Positions 10,719 to 21,761 of a stretch of DNA of 64,000 nt are shown here, piece after piece. The notes beneath the pieces are model-generated. The model worked only from the letters and a program-made list of their open reading frames with translations. It was not told the origin of the DNA and did not search any database. Positions within the stretch are counted from its first letter, which is position 1. The number at the start of each line of letters is the position of its first letter. The stretch is from Humulus lupulus (Eukaryota > Streptophyta > Magnoliopsida > Rosales > Cannabaceae). Made by a program: the position numbers and the translations under genes. The stretch is taken from NCBI RefSeq assembly GCF_963169125.1, contig NC_084793.1:44263578-44327577 (forward strand). The letters run 5' to 3'.

Positions 10719-12624
10719 ATGGCAAAAACTACCAGGAAGACTGGACAGGCGGCCGCCGCTGCACCATCTAACTCGCCTCCTCCTCCTCCTGTAAACATGG
10801 CTGAGGATGAGCCACATGTGGATTTCGATGAAGAAGAAATGGACGACGCGACGTTGAAGAGTACCCTAGGGGCACTGCATGAAGAGCTGGCCAATCTGAT
10901 GGCCAGCCAGGAAGGTGCTGCCGAAATCATGGCGCGGCAGCAGCAAGAAATTGAGCGGCAGCGTCTGGAGTTGAGTGAGAGGCAGGCAGAGATGGACCGC
11001 CGTCAGAGGGAAGCCATGTTGGCCCTCGAAGCAGCCCTACAGTTGGCTAGGAATCAGGCTGCACCTGCCTTGCAGCCTGATCAACCTGCGGACGGGCCAC
11101 CCCAGAGGGGTCCCAATCCTGGCCCGCCTATCCAGCCCTCGAGCCCACAATGGCCCGAGCAGCCACAGGCGACCCATGACGATGTCCCGCTGATGGACCC
11201 TGAGGAGAAGCCTCCATCCTAAGCTGGTCGCCGCAATCCTCCGCAGGAGAGGCAGAATAGGAACGAGCAGCAGCCTCGTAGTCCTAGACGCCATAGGGGC
11301 GATGAGCCAAACCTTCTGAATAGAAGACAACATCCTCCTCGTAACAGGAGGAACTCAAAGTTAGGCTCTGCGGTCCGAGGTCCCCCATGGCATGATAATG
11401 CACGGGGACCTAACGACCAACGCAGACCACCCTCTAACGCTCGGGAGGTTCCAGCCCGGGATGGCCATCGAGGGAATAGTCGATCCCACCATAGCCAATC
11501 AAGATTTAGAGATGGCCATGGTTATAACGAAGACGACTCAGGCAGAGGGAATGCCGGTCGGGGAAATGAAGAAAGAGGTGGAGGCAGAAGCCAGCCACCT
11601 CAGGATGACCAACCCGACCGACTCGGAGCTAGCAAGCAGCATAGAAGAGATGAGGACTTGAGAGATGTACTCAACGATCGCCGCGAACAGCATAGTGAGT
11701 ACGTCCCCCCAGCAGCAGAGGCCCCGACGATTCCTAGCACTGTGCAGGCCCAGATAGATGCCCTCAACCAGGCAGTGCAACAGCTGGTTGGGGGAAGAAC
11801 ATCTTATATCGACCATGATAGGAGAAAAGGTACTACTTTCATCCAGAGGATAGCCATGGCAGAGACTCCTAGCAAGTTTAAGATGCCTACGCTCCCAAAC
11901 TTTGACGGGTATGGTGACCCAGTATCTCATGTCAACAAGTTTGAGATACAAATGGACATTCAGAAAGTGTCCGAAGACGCTCAGTGCAGGATCTTCCCTG
12001 CAACACTTTCTGACGCTGCACAGGAGTGGTTTTTTAAATTCCCTCCCGCAAGTATAATTTCCTGGGAAATGTTCATGAGAGATTTTTACGGGCAGTTCTA
12101 CGCAGGTCTACGCAAGTCGCGTGCACCCTACCGAGGCAAATCAGCTGGTCGAGATACGCCAGCAAAATGGAGCATCTCTGAAAGACTACGTTCAGCGATT
12201 TATGCGAGCAGCCACTGGAGCAAAAACGGTGGGTGATGAAGGCAAAATGATGGCCATAACGGCAGGGGTTAAACGTCGTACCCCTCTCTGGGAGAGCCTC
12301 AGAAAACATGGGGTCAGAACGACCCAGGAATTTCTAGATTGAGCTGATCGTTATATCAAGCTCGAAGACGCCATTGCCAATGAAGGAAAACCCCCAGGCT
12401 GAGATAAGGAGACGGCCGAACCCGCCAAAGCCGCCAATGGGTCCAAGCCCAACGGCAAAGGCAACGGCAACGACAATGGCAAGAATGGTGGAAAACGACC
12501 ACACAACGAGCCTTCCACCTCTGACAACAAAAGGACCAAGGGTAATCGTTATGAACCTCGGTTCACTAACTATACTGCCCTTATTGAGTCTCAGGGAGAG
12601 GTATATCAGGCCACGAGTTCCAGT
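10719..12624 (+). pseudogene. gag: gag of H (broken)
   Basis: The probable start is the ATG at 10719 (MAKTTRKTGQ), with an in-frame ATG at 10704 as an alternative. An N-terminal Pro-rich and acidic segment is followed by an Arg/Gln-rich coiled coil (EIMARQQQEIERQRLELSER) and a long basic Arg/Gly linker. The capsid-like domain comes next (11880-12340: LPNFDGYGDPVSHVNKFEIQ, DAAQEWFFKFPP, LKDYVQRFMRAA). Lesions are TAA at 11220, a frameshift near 12110, TGA at 12340 and TGA at 12400. The frame after the shift is the same as that of protease and RT, so gag and pol were one long frame. Confidence 0.85.
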
Positions 12625-13611
12625 GTGCCTTACAAGAAGCCTGCCCCCATTCGAAAGGATATTTCGAGGAGAGACACCACCAAGTTCTGTCGTTATCACA
12701 ATGACTACGGACATGACACCAATGAGTGCAACCAGTTGAAGGATGAGATCGAGTTCCTTATCAGACAAGGACACTTGAAAAGATATGTACGGGCCTCGGG
12801 AAATTCCCAACGAGAAGCTCCAGGTGGCAACGAGCAAGCACCCACACGCCAACGCTCACCACCTTTGCAGCCTGATCCCGTAGCCGGCACCCTATTAACC
12901 ATCTGCGGAGGCCCGCACCTCGCGGGAAACAGCGGCAAGGCCAGGGAACGATATGCTCGGACCCTACGCCACGACCAGGACATCGAGATGATGGCTGTGG
13001 AGGACCGTGCGCCAAAAAAGGCTCGATCAGAAGAGGGCGAGATAGCCTTCTCTGATAGCGATGCCCAACATGTCTGGTTCCCACACTCCGATCCGCTGGT
13101 CGTGGACATCCAAATGGCCAAAATGATGGTGAAGAGAGTGCTAGTCGACATAGGAAGTTCAGTGAACATCCTATACAGGTCTTCTCTGGAATGCATGAAT
13201 TTGTCCATTAAGGACTTGGAGCCTTGCAACCAGACAATATACAGCTTCTCTGGCGAGGGACTCGCCCCTGTAGGGTCAATCAGACTTCCAGTGACAACAG
13301 GTACATCGCCTGCTACCAAGACATTACTCGCTACTTTCATAGTGGTTGATTGTCCCTTGGCGTACAACGCCGTCATTGAAAGACCCATACTGGTTGACCT
13401 ACGGGCCGTCACCTCTATATGGCACTTAGCCATGAAATTCCCAACAGACGCAGGGGTAGGACGCGTGTTGGGAGACCAGAGGGAAGCCAGGGAGTGCTAC
13501 AACGCCTCGGTCACGAAGGCAAAGAAGGGAACATTAAAAAGCACTCCCTCTGAAAGGTTGCAGATGGCAATTGATACACAAGCCCAATCCGGTGAAAGAG
13601 TCACCAAATAG
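12625..13611 (+). pseudogene. pol: zinc-knuckle linker and aspartic protease of H
   Basis: The frame opens with KFCRYHNDYGHDTNECNQLK, a Cys/His cluster usual at the Gag-protease border of Tat elements. A retroviral-type aspartic protease follows at about 13080-13450. The active-site motif reads VLVDIGSSVNILY, so the Thr or Ser of the common DTG/DSG motif is Ile; element G has DNG here. Later conserved parts are FVVVDCPLAYNAVI-like and the AVTSIWHLAMKFPT segment. The protease would release the Gag and Pol products. TAG at 13609 ends the piece, and RT continues in the same frame. Confidence 0.85.
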
Positions 13612-14718
13612 GGTGTTGCCCAAAGTGAGGATAGAGATTTGGATCCTCGCTTTGGGGATTTTGAGGAAAATGTAGGACCCGTCGAGGACCTGGAAGAGGT
13701 CCGACTTGACGAAAAGGACCCGACCAGAGTCATGAGGGTCGGGAAAAACTTAGAGCCCACTACGAAGCATGCACTGGTGGAATTTTTGAGGAAGAACCAG
13801 GGAGTCTTTGCCTGGTTGCACAAAGACATGGCTGGGATAGATCCTGCAGTCATAAGCCATGTCCTGAATATAGACAAGAGTTTTCCGCCCGTGCAACAGA
13901 AAAGAAGGCTTCTCGATAAAGATCGGTCGAGAGCCTTAAAAGAAGAAGTGGAGAGATTAAAGGAGAATGGGTTCATCAGGGTGGCGTTTTATCCATGGTG
14001 GGTCTCCAATCCAGTACTGGTTCCCAAGCCTAACGGCAAGTGGCAAACTTGTGTGGATTTTACAGACCTCAATAAAGCCTACCTGAAGGATTGTTTCCCG
14101 CTCCCAAGGATCGACCAGTTGGTCGATGCTACTGCAGGACACGAGATCCTCTCTTTCATGGATGCATATTCGGGCTACAATCAGATTAGCATGCATCCCC
14201 CTGACGAGGATCACACCAGCTTTCGAACCGATACGGGATTATACTGTTATAAAGTAATGCCCTTCGGACTGAAAAACGCAGGTGCGACTTACCAACGACT
14301 TGTTAACCACATGTTTAAAGAGTTGATCGGCGTAAACATGGAGGTATATGTGGACGACATGCTGGTAAAGTCAAAAAAGGCGGAAGGACATGTGAAGGAT
14401 TTGCAAGAGTGTTTCGATGTATTGAACAGGTACCAGATGAAACTAAATCCTTTCAAATGTTCCTTCGGAGTTGGATCAGGAAAGTTTTTGGGGTTCATTG
14501 TCAATTCAAGAGGAATCGAGGCCAACCCCGACAAGATAAAAGCCCTGATCGATATGAAATCGCCAGAAAAGATCAAGGATGTACAAATTTTTACTGGGAT
14601 AATTGCGGCCCTAAGTAGATTTATTTCCAAATCAACGGACAAGTGTGTCCCTTTCTTCAATCTACTTAGGAGCAACAAGAAATTTGAATGGACAGGAGAC
14701 TGCGAGCAAGCTTTTTAG
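13612..14718 (+). pseudogene. pol: reverse transcriptase of H
   Basis: RT copies the element RNA into DNA. The domain is complete from VISHVLNIDKSFPPVQQKRR (about 13850) through FPLPRIDQLVDATAGHEILS, FMDAYSGYNQISM, VMPFGLKNAGATYQRL and the catalytic MEVYVDDMLVKSKK at 14340. The thumb region SFGVGSGKFLGFIVNSRGIE follows. Both Asp of YVDD and the Asp of MDAYSGY are present. No internal shift is seen over 359 codons. TAG bounds it at both ends (13609 and 14716), and the frame is continuous through them. RT itself therefore looks intact although the polyprotein is interrupted. Confidence 0.92.
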
Positions 14719-15645
14719 GCCTTGAAAGCCCATATGGCACAGCCTCCCATTTTATCTAAGCCAATCAAAGGAGAAACTTTGTTCATTTACCTGGCGATCA
14801 CTGAAGTTGCTGCTAGTGTGGTCCTAGTACGAGAGGAAGAAGGCGTACAAAAAGCGGTTTACTATGTAAGCAAGAGGCTAATCAGAGCAGAACTGAGGTA
14901 TCCACCCATTGAGAGGTTAGCATACTACCTAATCCTGGCCTCCAGGAAACTACGTCCTTACTTCCAAGCCCATCCTATCATAGTTTTAACTGACCAGCCC
15001 CTTCAGCAAGTCCTCCAGAAACCAGAGGCGGCTGGACGTCTATTAAAATGGCCAGTCGAACTAGGACAGTTCGATATTACGTATTCACCAAGAGCAGCGG
15101 TAAAGGGACAAGTCTTGGCTGATCTCATTGCAGAGTTTACCGAACTCCCAGACGACGAGCAATGCGAAAAATCTAGTGCGCTCGAGCTTCATGATCAAAC
15201 TCCCTCATGGAAGTTGTTTACGGATGGGTCGTCAAATGAATCTCATGCAGGGGCAGGAGTGATATTGATAACGCCAGAAAGGCATCGATTTCACTGCGCC
15301 ATTAGATTTGACTTCGTAGCCTCGAACAATGAAGCAGAGTACGAGGCCCTCCTCGCTGGATTACGATTGGCAAAAGATATGGATATAAAAGTGCTCGATA
15401 TTTATAGCGATTCACAACTGGTGGTGAATCAAGTTCTAGGGGAATATCAAGCACAGGGTCTCAAAATGGGAGCCTACCTAAATAAAACTAGAGATCTGTT
15501 GGCACAGTTCCAAAAGTACACCCTCCAGCAAATACCTCGAGACCAGAATTCGAATACAGATGCCTTAGCCAAACTCGCAAGCGCAAAAGATGCTGACACT
15601 TTAAATATTGTGCCAGTGGAAAGATTGAGCGAGCCGAGAATATGA
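14719..15645 (+). pseudogene. pol: dual RNase H region of H (gypsy-type plus archaeal-type)
   Basis: The first half (14760-15140) carries the gypsy-type domain: IYLAITEVAASVVLVREEEG, YYVSKRLIRAELRYPPIERL and LTDQPLQQVLQKPEAAGRLL. The second half (15200-15610) is an archaeal-type RNase H with SWKLFTDGSSNESHAGAGV (Asp), NNEAEYEALLAGLRLA (Glu), DIYSDSQLVVNQVLG (Asp) and IPRDQNSNTDALAKLAS (Asp), so all four catalytic residues are kept. Two RNase H domains in a row are a mark of the Tat lineage. The piece is open over 307 codons and ends at TGA 15643-15645. Confidence 0.9.
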
Positions 15646-16893
15646 GCAGATGTGACTAGCATGGAAATTCAGATGGAAGATACATGGATGGCGCCTTACT
15701 TGAAGTATCTGACCAGCGGTACACTGCCAACAGATAGGAACAAAGCCAGAACTCTCCAAAGGCAGGCTGCGAGGTATATACTGGTCGTGATGTTTTGTAT
15801 CGAAGAGGATATTCCATGCGACTGCTCAGATGTATTACGCCCAAGAAAGCTAAGGAACTGATGAAGGAAGTACATGAGGGCTTTTGCGGAGATCACGCTG
15901 GGGGGCAAAGTTTGGCAAAGAAGATCCTAAGGCAGGGCTATTTTTGGCCAACTATGAACGAAGACTCTGCGAAGTATGTGTGGAAATGCGATAAGTGTCA
16001 AAGGTTTTCCAGCTCCAAATGAATTAAACACAGATGCAGAGTCCTTGGCCTTTTGCAGTATGTGGAATAGACTTAATTGGATCCCTACCAACAGGGAAAG
16101 GTGGAGTAAAGTATGCAGTCGTAGCAGTTGACTACTTCACTAAATGGGCCGAAGCTGAACCACTCGCTACCATAACGACCAAGAAAGTTCTTGACTTTGT
16201 CATCAAGAACATTGTTTGCCAATATGGTTTGCCTCGAAAAATCGTCTCAGAAAACGGCACCCAATTCGACAGTGATCTGTTCATCGACTTCTGCGAAAGA
16301 CACGGGATTATCTAAAGCTTTTCTTCAGTTGCTCATCCACAAGCGAACGGGCATGTCGAAGTAGTGAATAAAACGCTTAAGGACACCTTGAAGATGCTAA
16401 AGGAGCGTGGCCAGAATAACTACCTGAAGTCCTATGGTCGTATAGCACTTCTCACCGAATAGCGACAGGTCATACTCCGTTTTCCTTAACAAACGGATAT
16501 GAAGCCATGTTGCCAGTCGAGTTAGATCCGCCCTCGCATCGACGAATTACATACGACCAGGATCAGAACAACCAATTGATGATGGAGTCCCTAGACTCAA
16601 TAGAAGAAAAACGAGAAAAAGCCCAACTCCGAGTAGCTACGTACCAGCAAAAAGTCGCCCGGTACTTTAATTCAAAAGTAAAAGAAAGGAAATTCAACGT
16701 CGGAGATCTAGTGCTACGACGAGTTTTCTTGAATACCCGTGACCCCACTGCTGGAGTACTCAGACCAAATTAGGAAGGACCGTACCAAAATTGAAGAAGT
16801 CCTCCACCCAGGCACATATAAACTTGCACGCTTAAATGGAGATCTCGTTCCACGCTACTGGAATGGAGAACACCTACGCAAGTACTACCAATG
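15646..16893 (+). pseudogene. pol: integrase of H (broken)
   Basis: The zinc domain (EVHEGFCGDHAGG and WKCDKCQRF) and the DDE core are recognisable. Lesions are a frameshift near 15788, TGA plus another shift at 16019-16034, TAA at 16313, TAG near 16459 and TAG near 16771. The first catalytic Asp is in CGIDLIGSLPTG. The second motif reads SENGTQF, where Asp is expected before Asn, so that Asp is replaced by Glu. The third motif is [13 protein letters not shown] with its Glu. The C-terminus ends WNGEHLRKYYQ and TGA at 16891-16893. Confidence 0.85.
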
Positions 16894-17625
16894 AACAGTC
16901 CTTCTTAAAGGACTAGCTTGTATTAATTCTTACTTTTTACAAGTTTCGAAAAAGGGTTAGCCACGTTGTATGGATGATCGCTTATAAGTGTAAGATCTTT
17001 TTTAAGATCCCTCGTAAAGACATGTTTAGTCCATTTTAATACGAGATTATAAGGGACTGTGCGTAGCCAGTCATTCTTGCCAACCTTTGTAAATTTATTT
17101 TTACAAGTATTTGTTCATTACGTTTGTTGTTTTGCTGTATTACAAGTGTTGAATTCTATACGAGCAGCAATGTTTGAACAGGTCGTGGTCTAGGCAAGTG
17201 ACCAAGGACCTAAAGCTCCTCGATCACTTGGGGGGCATATAAGGTACATCGATAGCAAAGCGTACCATAAGGTATGTAAACACATGAACAAAATAAGTGA
17301 AAGCATGCTACGGTACTTAGAGCATTTTTCAAAATTTATGTTTTGAAAAATCAAACCAAAGTACTATGCTAAGTTTGGCCATGCGAACAGGTATTATAAT
17401 AAAAGAAACATTATAATATCAGTAAAGTAATCGTTTACACCGCGAACATTAGTGCTCGGATGTAAATATGTCATTAAAAGGAAAAATCTTTTACACCGCG
17501 AGCAGAGCTGCTCGGATGTAATTGTTCAAGTGTAAGTAAAAAGCAGCCTTCGCAGCAATCAAAAATAAAATTGTCTTTACAAGTAGGCCCTTGGGCCATA
17601 AAAACTATGGAAGATAAAAAGAAAA
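16894..17625. other. spacer between pol and the antisense gene of H
   Basis: No coding content is supported. Two copies of a 33-bp sequence (TTTACACCGCGA...GCTCGGATGTAA) lie at 17434-17467 and 17490-17522. Both the sense transcript and the antisense gene would end here. The position and the short tandem repeat match the spacer of G at 6893-7878. Confidence 0.6.
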
Positions 17626-20133
17626 TTACTGGGGAGCAGGAGGGTCTTCTGGACAAGGAGCGCTCTTGTAAGCCAGAGGATCAGCCTTAGCGTCAACAGT
17701 GGAGGTCTTGGCCTTTGCTCTCTCCTCTGCCTCCAGCCGAGCAGTGCACTGCGCCATCAGCATCCTTTGCAACTTCTCGGAGAGATAGTTGATTTTGGCC
17801 CCCCGGTTGTGTTTCCAGAAATCGTAGAAACTGAGGAAGGCGGCTTCCTTGTACTTCTTCAGATTTCTGGCCCCGTCCTCCTCGAGCTCCTGAATGCGCC
17901 CTTCAAGCTCCTGAACGTGCCCTTCAAGCTCCTGCACTCGTCCCTCAAGCCTCTTTGTCTCCTCCCTGCTGCCAGTCAGGTCAAGCATGGCCTGCTTGCA
18001 CTCTTGGGTGTTGAGTACAACACTTTCTCTCCATTTATTCCGCCCCTCGTGGGCTTTCTTCAAGGCCCCTTGACTCTTCTGAAGCTCCTGGGTGAGAGTG
18101 GCTTGGTCCTCGCACAGTTGCTCGTTCAGCTTGGACAGCTCCTTGTTCTCCACAAGCAGCTTATTGTTATCCTCGAGCAGCTTAGTGTTATCAACCTCAA
18201 GCGCTTGCTTGGCCTGGGCCAGCCTGGAGTCGAAGTTATTCTCTCGAGAGACCATTGCCCCAGCACGGCGCCAGCTAGCAGTCAAAGACAAAAACCCCTG
18301 AAAAAAAAATGAAACTTAGGAACAGAAGTCTAGCATAAATGACAAAGCAGCAAAAGACGACTTACGCTGGCTATCTCATTCAGCCCTCTGTTAATGATCT
18401 TGTCAATGTCCATTGTGGCAGTGTCATCGATGGCGGTCTGGCTGCATTTGTGCTTCGAGAGCCGATATATTCTCTCCCTGGCCATGCCAACTATGTGGCT
18501 GGACAGGGAGCCTTCAGACAAGTGGTCCAAAGTATCTTTATCTGCGGCCTTTGAGGAGGGCCGTGGATTGACGGGCGCGGGGGCCGTCTGCTCAGAGGAG
18601 GGCCGAGGTGGTAAGTCCTCCTTGGAAGGGGTTGTGCCAGGAGCCTCTTTTGTCCGAGCCTTCTTTGAAGGGGTCTTGCTACTTTCCCCTCGAGCCCTTT
18701 TACTGTTCTTCTTCGGGACAGAAGATTCAGCGGCAGCTTGGTAATGGTCAAAAAAGTCCCTAGAGTCCATACCTACACAAAGAGAAACAATTTAGACGAT
18801 GAGATTAAAGGGTCGCAAGGAAACAGAGATTAAAGTAGAAGGATTACAAAAGTAAGGTACCCGAGCTACACCTACTGGTCGTAACATTATCTACTGAACT
18901 ACCTAGTTCCTGGAAGAAATCCGAATTTAAAGAAGGGGCGTTCATAAAGTTGCCATCCCCATCAAATAGATGGGAAGGGATTGGCAGATTATTCAAAAAC
19001 GAGAATGATGTACCGTTTACATCCGACGAGTCGTCAGATAGTTCGGCAGGCTCAGCAGCCTTTTGTTTCCCCTTGCCCTTGGGGACCGATGATTCCGCTG
19101 CTCGATGGGGAACAGCAGGTTCCCTGATTGTAACCCCAGTCGGCCTCCTCTAAGGAGGGGATTCCTGAGGTTTCTGCTCGGGTCCCTGCTCAGGATCCGC
19201 ATTGGCATTGGCACCACCCGCCGCGGGTTCGTTAGTTGCAGGTTGGGTGCCCTGAAGACCAGCCAACCTAAGGTTAGCCTCATTAATTAAATTCTTAACA
19301 CTCTTAGCAGCACTTGGCATGCTGGCTAAGAGTGCTGCCCTCGTTTCCATTCCTGGAGTGGGGGTCGTACGTAACCATGGACCTGGAGCACATTGGAACA
19401 ACGAGGTATTATGATAAGAAAAGTTCAAAGTATAAAAACTACTGGTTGAAGGATTATTATTTTTACCTCCTTGAGTGAAGGCCAGATTTTCCGCAGCAAT
19501 GTCGGGCGTAAGGAAGTACTCTTGATGGTACTTCCCCACGTTGGAGATGTGAGTGGTGTCAGACAGAAAGGTGCGTCCGGTCTCCTGGTGGCAGAAATGA
19601 AAGAACCCCGTACCGTCTTGGTTGGGGTTAGACTTAAGGTCGAACAGGAAGTTGACCTCATGAGGAGAAGGAGCTGGCCATTTCTTGAGCTTATAAAGGA
19701 TATAGAGCGCGGTCAACATCCTATACCCATTTGGGGTGATTTGAAAAGGGGCCACCTCGAAGTAGTTTGCCACCCCTTGGAAGAACGAATGAAGAGGCAG
19801 GGTGACGCCCACCTCGATATGGTACCTCGACCAGGCGCTATAAGCCCACCCTGGAAGGTTGGCTCGCTGGTCGATGGAAGGTCTGACCAGGGTCACTCCC
19901 GTCAGATTGTATTTATTTAAATAGTTGGCGATCATACGAATGGTCACCGAACTTGGAGAAACAACGTGCAACTCGACAACCGGCTGGTCAGCATGACGAG
20001 GATGGGCACGCCTCTGAACTTCGGTTTCAGGAGGGAATTCACCTCGACCACTGGTCGAGGGGGCATCAGCAGAAGGTTGACTTGAAGAGTCAAGGTTGCG
20101 TCTTTTTCTAGCTTTGGTTTTAGTTCTGGCCAT
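17626..20133 (-). CDS. antisense extra gene of H, three exons, one in-frame stop
   Basis: The exons on the minus strand are 20133-18861, 18772-18366 and 18297-17626. Joined, they stay in one frame and encode about 783 residues, with one TAG at 19150-19152. ATG 20133 (MARTKTKARKRRN) is chosen because the frame upstream is low-complexity, with an 18-G run, and an acceptor-like TTCCCAACCAG precedes the ATG. Residues 1-20 are basic, possibly a nuclear signal. A plant 'putative gypsy type transposon' domain follows (PGWAYSAWSRYHIEVGVTLP to FLFDLKSNPNQDGTGFFHF). A second basic segment (KKNSKRARGESSKTPSKKAR) lies in exon 2 and a Glu/Leu-rich coiled coil in exon 3 (RVQELEGHVQELEGRIQELE). Extra ORFs on this strand are known in Tat elements, but their function is not. 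Introns and start are inferred. Confidence 0.75.
18298..18365 (-). other. putative intron 2 of the H antisense gene (68 bp)
   Basis: The donor GTAAGT follows GCCAGC at 18365, and the acceptor CATTTTTTTTTTCAG ends at 18298. The intron begins and ends on codon boundaries and rejoins two long open frames. At 68 bp it is near the lower limit for plant introns. Confidence 0.65.
18773..18860 (-). other. putative intron 1 of the H antisense gene (88 bp)
   Basis: The donor is CTCGG|GTACCTTAC and the acceptor TTTCTCTTTGTGTAG. Removing it joins a split Gly codon and keeps the frame. The donor is weaker than that of intron 2. Confidence 0.6.
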
Positions 20134-20136
20134 TTT

Positions 20137-20917
20137 CTGGTTGGGAACTGGTGGAGGATTTGGGCTAGGACGTGAAAAGGGGATTTCTGGAATCAGTGTG
20201 TGTGGATTCTCTTCGCCTTTGAGCAGTTGGGCCAAGAGTTCGTCTTCAATAGGTCTTTCTCCCCCTCCCCCCCCCCCCCCCCCCAAGGGTCTTGCATATG
20301 AACTTCAAACAGATAATGGAGGAGATAAGACATAATCCGCGAAGTAGTGTGGAAGATTGGGATAATGTTGCTCATGCCTAGATAACCAGTAGCATCTTAA
20401 TCCTACACTATTTTCAATGCGGGTAGTTTGAAAAACAGGTAAAAACAAAAAAGGAAAGTAAACTGTTTTCTGAAAAGAGAACTCTTTCGACTCCTGAAGA
20501 GCGGGAAAAAATTTCAGTTTTTTCACCTTGCTTAAAGGTTGAATCTTTCGTCAACCTAACGTCCTAAACCAGAGATCCTAACTATCAAACTATAGTCCTG
20601 ACCTATACAAAGCATAAAAACACACTTTTACCAAGCAATAGGCGGTTTATACCAAAAAACCCTTAAAACCCTACTCAAGAACACAGAGGTCGCAGAGCAT
20701 AAAAACGGCATGCATGGCATAATAAAGAGCTTAAGGAATGGAATTCTTACCTGGGCGAAGATGGAGATTTGAAAGAAGATGGAAACTCAAACTGGAAGAC
20801 CTTCGGCTAAACGTCAGACTGGTTTTCGAAGCTCTGAACTCTGGTGCAAATTCTTGAAAATTTTGGCAAAGATGGTGAGTAAAAATTTCTTAAAGGGGAA
20901 GAAAAGCCTACTTATAG
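20137..20917 (-). promoter_or_regulatory. promoter and leader of the H antisense gene
   Basis: On the minus strand a TATA-like CCCTATAAGTAGG sits at 20909-20921. A leader follows and ends in a strong donor, GCCCAG|GTAAGAATT, at 20750. The likely acceptor is TTCCCAACCAG just before ATG 20133, giving a 5' leader intron of about 610 bp. This matches the layout in G (TATA at 3230, donor at 3444, acceptor at 4005). An 18-base C run at 20267-20284 lies within this intron. Confidence 0.45.
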
Positions 20918-21139
20918 GGATCGAAGGGATGGCCAAAAGGAAGTAATCATCACTTCCCACTTTCGAAATGTGGGGAGGTGTATAAGCCGTCAAATTGCCT
21001 TTTTGGAAACTGAAAAGGCTTGATTAGACATAATTATGTCACAGTTTTCGAAAATGCATGGGGATTCTGACAGACATCATGGGAATGTGAACGGTTGTTC
21101 CTTTAAGTTTCTTTATTGCTGGTTGCATTAAAGAAACTT

Positions 21140-21149
21140 GTGGGGAAAA
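21140..21149 (+). other. polypurine tract of H
   Basis: GTGGGGAAAA lies directly before the 3' LTR start TGTTATCC. It is the plus-strand primer position. Confidence 0.8.
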
Positions 21150-21756
21150 TGTTATCCCTAAAATCAGAAGTGAATGACATGGCAGGCATTAATTACACGT
21201 GGCTAACACCTGGCAGAATCTGTGTTCGACTATCGACCAGGAAGACGTACAGTATCATGCGATCAGTTTTTTCATACGACCAGCCTGGTCGTGTGCACAT
21301 TATACACGGAGGAAACCTTAGGCGGTTATGATGGAATCCAAAATTATCTCCCATGATTTCCTGAGTATCCGATTATTTAGGAAAGAATATCTGTAACAAA
21401 TCAATGTAAATCTTCCCTGAGCTTATAAATAGAAGAAGAGGGATCAGGGAAGGGGATCCGATCTTTTTCCTTTGAGCAAAAGAGGTCATTTGAGATTAGA
21501 GAGAGATTACACTAGAATAATTGTATTTTCTTCTTCAGAGGTTAGTGAAACTCATTGAACCCTAGTTCTTTGATCACCCCTTTGAATCTTATTTCAATAA
21601 CAATTCAAGTGGACGTAGGTTATTACCATATCCTAGGGCCGAACCACTATAAAATCTTGTGTCTTTAGTATTTTCGTCATCACATTCTTTTCAACGTTTT
21701 CATCCACGTCAAGCGTATTTTGACTCCGTGTCAGTTGGCCAAAATCTGGGTCAACA
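21150..21756 (+). repeat. 3' LTR of H
   Basis: This LTR is 607 bp, the same length as the 5' LTR, with about ten differences by eye (for example GGCTAACACCTGG against GGCTGACACCAGG). It is followed by the duplication TAAAA at 21757-21761. Confidence 0.95.
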
Positions 21757-21761
21757 TAAAA

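Larger units (their letters stand above)
10064..21756 (+). mobile_element. full-length Tat-lineage Ty3/gypsy retrotransposon H
   Basis: The element is 11,693 bp with two 607-bp LTRs (10064-10670 and 21150-21756). It is flanked by an exact 5-bp target duplication TAAAA (10059-10063 and 21757-21761) and inserted in pol of G. I count about ten substitutions between its LTRs, roughly 1.6 %, so it is fairly young. Order inside: primer site, gag, protease, RT, gypsy-type RNase H, archaeal-type RNase H, integrase, convergent spacer, antisense gene, polypurine tract. Two RNase H domains and the antisense extra gene place it in the Tat lineage. Gag-pol is broken by several stops and shifts, so it is not autonomous. 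Confidence 0.95.

Noticed and set aside
12334..13433. Long minus-strand open frames opposite gag-protease of H (172 and 242 residues)
   Set aside because: They mirror the plus-strand protease and linker frames and have no recognisable motif. They are shadows in GC-richer coding DNA.
17767..18744. Plus-strand frames opposite the H antisense gene
   Set aside because: They are Leu/Ser-rich shadows of the coiled-coil and basic exons, without motifs of their own.
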